NCBI GenBank assembly: GCA_947259955.1 | Contig: CAMYOI010000019.1 | Span: 1-45,254 of the forward strand | Reading direction: 5' to 3' | Length of the DNA: 45,254 bases | Source of the DNA: an uncultured Gammaproteobacteria bacterium | GTDB lineage: Bacteria; Pseudomonadota; Gammaproteobacteria; Arenicellales; JAANXG01 | In this document: one piece after another, positions 42,307 through 45,254 of the stretch | How the letters are laid out: each line of letters begins with the position of its first letter | How positions within the stretch are numbered: position 1 is the stretch's first letter | Notes under the pieces: generated by a model | Seen by the model: only the letters and a program-made list of their open reading frames with translations | What the model was told of the DNA's origin: nothing | Database searches by the model: none | Made by a program: the position numbers and the translations under genes

Positions 42307-44436
42307 TTGACGGATTCCTCCAACCACGCCCGATCCCGATGCCTCCCGATGGTTAGAATCCGAAACCCATTACTCGATATGAAGCGCCTGCCGGTGTTCA
42401 GCGAGATCAGGCCTGAACATATTCAGCCCGCGATCGATTGCGTGCTCCTCGAGAACCGGCGGTGTATAGAAAAGCTGCAGTCAAAATCAGGTAAGGCGAC
42501 CTGGGATTCTTTTGTTCGGCCCCTGGAAGAGCTCGAGGATCGATTGTCCAAAACCTGGTCACCGGTATCTCACCTTAACTCGGTCAAGGACAGCGAGGCG
42601 CTCCGCCGGGAGTACGAGGCGTGCTTGCCCAAGCTGGCCGCATACGAAACGGAACTCGGCCAGAATCAAAAAATATTCGCGGGATTTAAAGCTATCAAGG
42701 CCGGCCCCGAATTCGAGTCTCTGGATCAGGCCCAGCGGATGACCGTTGACCACGCCTTGCGAGACTTCCATTTGTCGGGCGTGGATCTGCCGACGCGGAA
42801 GAAACTGCGATTCAAGGAGATTCAAGAGCGACTGTCCATCCTCGGCAATCAGTTCGAGCGCAACCTGCTGGATGCCACCCATGCTTGGCAGCTGGATATC
42901 CGCGATAGCGGGGATCTTCGTGGTATTCCCCCAACGTCGCTGGATATGGCTCGGCAAATGGCGCGGGAAAACGAGCAGGAAGGTTGGCGATTTACACTCG
43001 ACATGCCTTCTTACCTGGCGTTCATGACTTATGCGGACGACTCCTCCCTGCGCCAGACGATGTACGAGGCCTTCGTCACGAGGGCAAGCGAACAGGGCCC
43101 CGACGGCGGTAAGTACGACAATGCCGACGGCATGGTCGAAATCTTGGAATTGCGTCGGGAAATGTCACGTTTGCTTGGATTTGAAAATTACGCCGAGGTT
43201 TCGATGGCGACGAAAATGGCTCATTCCCCTGGTCAGACGATCGAATTCCTGCTGGACCTCGCCCGGCGCGCCCGGCCCATGGCCGAACTGGAGATCGAGG
43301 AATTGCGTAGATTTGCGGCTGACGAACTGGGTATCACGCGGCTAGAAGCGTGGGATGTTCTGTATGTGTCCGAAAAACAGAAACAGTCGCTATACGATTT
43401 TACCGAAGAAGAAATCCGGCCTTATTTCCCCGTGGACCGTGTGTTGAACGGCATGTTCAGCGTCGTCAGCCGATTGTACGGGCTGGAAATCGAGCGCATA
43501 CCGAATGTGGATGTGTGGGACCCGGAGGTTCGGTTCTATCAGATTCAGGATTCCAAGGGTGAGGTACGCGGCCAGTTCTATGTCGATCTCCATGTACGTT
43601 CGAACAAGCGCGGCGGCGCATGGATGGACGCGTTTGCGAACCGGAAGCGGATTGGCAACGCGGTGCAGATTCCGGTTGCCTATCTGACCTGCAATTTCAC
43701 CATTCCCACGGTCGACAAACCCGCCCTGCTGACCCATGAGGATGTGATCACGCTGTTTCATGAGTTCGGCCATGGTCTGCACCACCTGCTGACCAGGGTA
43801 GACTACCTCAGCGTCTCGGGTATCAATGGTGTCGCATGGGATGCGGTTGAGCTGCCGAGTCAGTTCATGGAGAACTGGTGCTGGCAGAGCGAGGCCCTCG
43901 AGCTGATCGGCAGCCATTATGAGAGCGGTGAATCGTTACCGGATGATCTGTTGGCAAAAATGAAACAGGCCCGGAACTTTCAGTCCGGAATGCAGTTATT
44001 GAGGCAAATCGAGTTCGCGCTGTTCGACATGCGGCTGCACTCGGATTTCGGAGGCCGGGATAGCAGCGACATGCAGGCGCTGCTCGACGAGATACGGGGC
44101 GAAATCGCCGTGATCGTGCCGCCCGCTTACAACAGATTCCAGAACAGCTTTTCGCATATATTCGCCGGCGGGTATGCGGCGGGCTACTACAGCTATAAAT
44201 GGGCGGAAGTGCTCTCGGCCGACGCATTCAGCCTGTTCGAGGAACGGGGAATTTTCGACCGGGCGACCGGGCAGTCGTTTCTGTCCAAAATCCTCGAGAC
44301 GGGTGGTTCGGTGGACCCGCTCGACGCATTCATTTCGTTTCGCGGTCGCGGGCCGAAGGTTGATGCCCTGTTGCGCCACAGCGGGCGGGCTGGGGGGCGC
44401 CGGCGTGCCCGAAAATCAGGCCGCAAGGTGAGGTAA
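42307..44436 (+). CDS. prlC: Oligopeptidase A (M3 family); start may be internal
   Basis: 'NPLLDMKRLPVFSEIRPEHIQPAID', zinc motif 'LFHEFGHGLHHLLT'. Confidence 0.93.
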   Translation: MTDSSNHARSRCLPMVRIRNPLLDMKRLPVFSEIRPEHIQPAIDCVLLENRRCIEKLQSKSGKATWDSFVRPLEELEDRLSKTWSPVSHLNSVKDSEALRREYEACLPKLAAYETELGQNQKIFAGFKAIKAGPEFESLDQAQRMTVDHALRDFHLSGVDLPTRKKLRFKEIQERLSILGNQFERNLLDATHAWQLDIRDSGDLRGIPPTSLDMARQMARENEQEGWRFTLDMPSYLAFMTYADDSSLRQTMYEAFVTRASEQGPDGGKYDNADGMVEILELRREMSRLLGFENYAEVSMATKMAHSPGQTIEFLLDLARRARPMAELEIEELRRFAADELGITRLEAWDVLYVSEKQKQSLYDFTEEEIRPYFPVDRVLNGMFSVVSRLYGLEIERIPNVDVWDPEVRFYQIQDSKGEVRGQFYVDLHVRSNKRGGAWMDAFANRKRIGNAVQIPVAYLTCNFTIPTVDKPALLTHEDVITLFHEFGHGLHHLLTRVDYLSVSGINGVAWDAVELPSQFMENWCWQSEALELIGSHYESGESLPDDLLAKMKQARNFQSGMQLLRQIEFALFDMRLHSDFGGRDSSDMQALLDEIRGEIAVIVPPAYNRFQNSFSHIFAGGYAAGYYSYKWAEVLSADAFSLFEERGIFDRATGQSFLSKILETGGSVDPLDAFISFRGRGPKVDALLRHSGRAGGRRRARKSGRKVR

Positions 44437-44463
44437 CCCGGAGTTTCGTCTATACTTAGCCCG

Positions 44464-45111
44464 ATGAACAGATTCGCGATATTGGTGTTCAGCACGATTC
44501 TCGTGGCGGCCTCGGCGCAGGCCCAGAATTTGTACAAGTGGGTGGACGAGGACGGAAACATCACCTACCAGGACAGCCCCCCGCCCGGGGCGTCTGATGA
44601 TGCAAAACCATACGCCGAGGATGCGGAGGTGGCCGCAGAACGCTCCGATGCCGCGGGCCCCGATGTATCGGTAACGCTGTATACGGTGCCCGTTTGCGAT
44701 GCCTGCGATCTGGTGCGCAACCTGCTTGAAAAAAACAGGATTCCATTCGAGGAAAAAGACGCCGGCAGCAGCGTATCCGTGCAAGACGAACTCATGGAAC
44801 GTGCCGGCCAGTTGTCGGTTCCGATGCTGGCGATCGGTGACGGCCTGGTCAGTGGTTACAGCTCGAACGCGATTAATACCGCGCTAAGCAGCGCGGGATT
44901 CATTCTCGGTGGCAGTGCATCCATAGACGATGATGCGGAGCCGCCGTCGGGTGCCGCACTGTCCGAGGACGAAGTCACGCAGCAGGCCGCGGACGCGGCT
45001 GCCGAGCTCACCGCGGACCTGGAAGAGCTGGGTAACGATCCCGGCCTCATCGAAGATGTCGTCGAGGAGATCCCCGAGGAAGAGCAGATCAAGGTCCGAG
45101 TCGGCGAGTAG
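44464..45111 (+). CDS. Exported DUF4124 + glutaredoxin-like protein with acidic tail
   Basis: Signal peptide, '[20 protein letters not shown]' (DUF4124), '[31 protein letters not shown]' (Grx CxxC). Confidence 0.85.
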   Translation: MNRFAILVFSTILVAASAQAQNLYKWVDEDGNITYQDSPPPGASDDAKPYAEDAEVAAERSDAAGPDVSVTLYTVPVCDACDLVRNLLEKNRIPFEEKDAGSSVSVQDELMERAGQLSVPMLAIGDGLVSGYSSNAINTALSSAGFILGGSASIDDDAEPPSGAALSEDEVTQQAADAAAELTADLEELGNDPGLIEDVVEEIPEEEQIKVRVGE

Positions 45112-45179
45112 CTGTTCGAAGCGCGCCTCGTTCGAGCCTGGCGGGAAGCAGGTTTCACAGTTCCCAACCTCCGCACCGG

Positions 45180-45254
45180 ATGAAAATAGCAACCTGGAAC
45201 GTCAATTCGCTGAGGGTGAGGCTGCCTCATGTGCTGGATTGGGTAGCCGATAAC
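45180..45254 (+). CDS. xthA: Exodeoxyribonuclease III, N-terminal fragment (runs off window)
   Basis: [25 protein letters not shown], the Exo III N-terminus. Confidence 0.85.
   Translation, partial: MKIATWNVNSLRVRLPHVLDWVADN

Overview
This is a gammaproteobacterial chromosomal segment made mostly of conserved housekeeping synteny. In order it carries: ntrY(partial)-ntrX-trkA-trkH; an RND/MMPL exporter; a glycosyltransferase pair (TIGR04282/TIGR04283-like) with argG; a PuuD-N-like membrane protein; argD; an orphan ABC ATPase; a WYL-like protein; rpoH-ftsX-ftsE-ftsY; an M16 peptidase pair; rsmD-coaD-yfhL-like ferredoxin; gamma-glutamyltransferase; a dynamin-family GTPase; mutM; a 2Fe-2S flavin reductase; hemY-hemX-hemD-hemC; an AlgR-like regulator with TWO AlgZ/LytS-type kinases; argH-lptM-lysA; a CxxCH protein of unknown function; aroE; gor; prlC; a DUF4124-glutaredoxin; and the start of xthA. 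I saw no CRISPR array, prophage, tRNA or rRNA. The items most worth a second look are: (i) RpoH loses its entire region 4 (-35 recognition) at a junction into non-homologous DNA containing a repeat that also occurs as a MITE-like inverted-repeat element about 7 kb away; (ii) mutM is split by a frameshifting deletion and the RND exporter appears to lack an internal segment of roughly 80-90 aa spanning TM6/TM7; (iii) a strong small-RNA candidate lies in the argH/kinase intergenic region, with a long stem, a C-rich single-stranded loop and an intrinsic terminator; (iv) a single-CxxCH secreted protein family sits downstream of lysA; (v) NtrX has lost GAFTGA and the Walker B glutamate. Everything comes from reading the sequence; no searches or folding were run. 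The deletions could be assembly artefacts.
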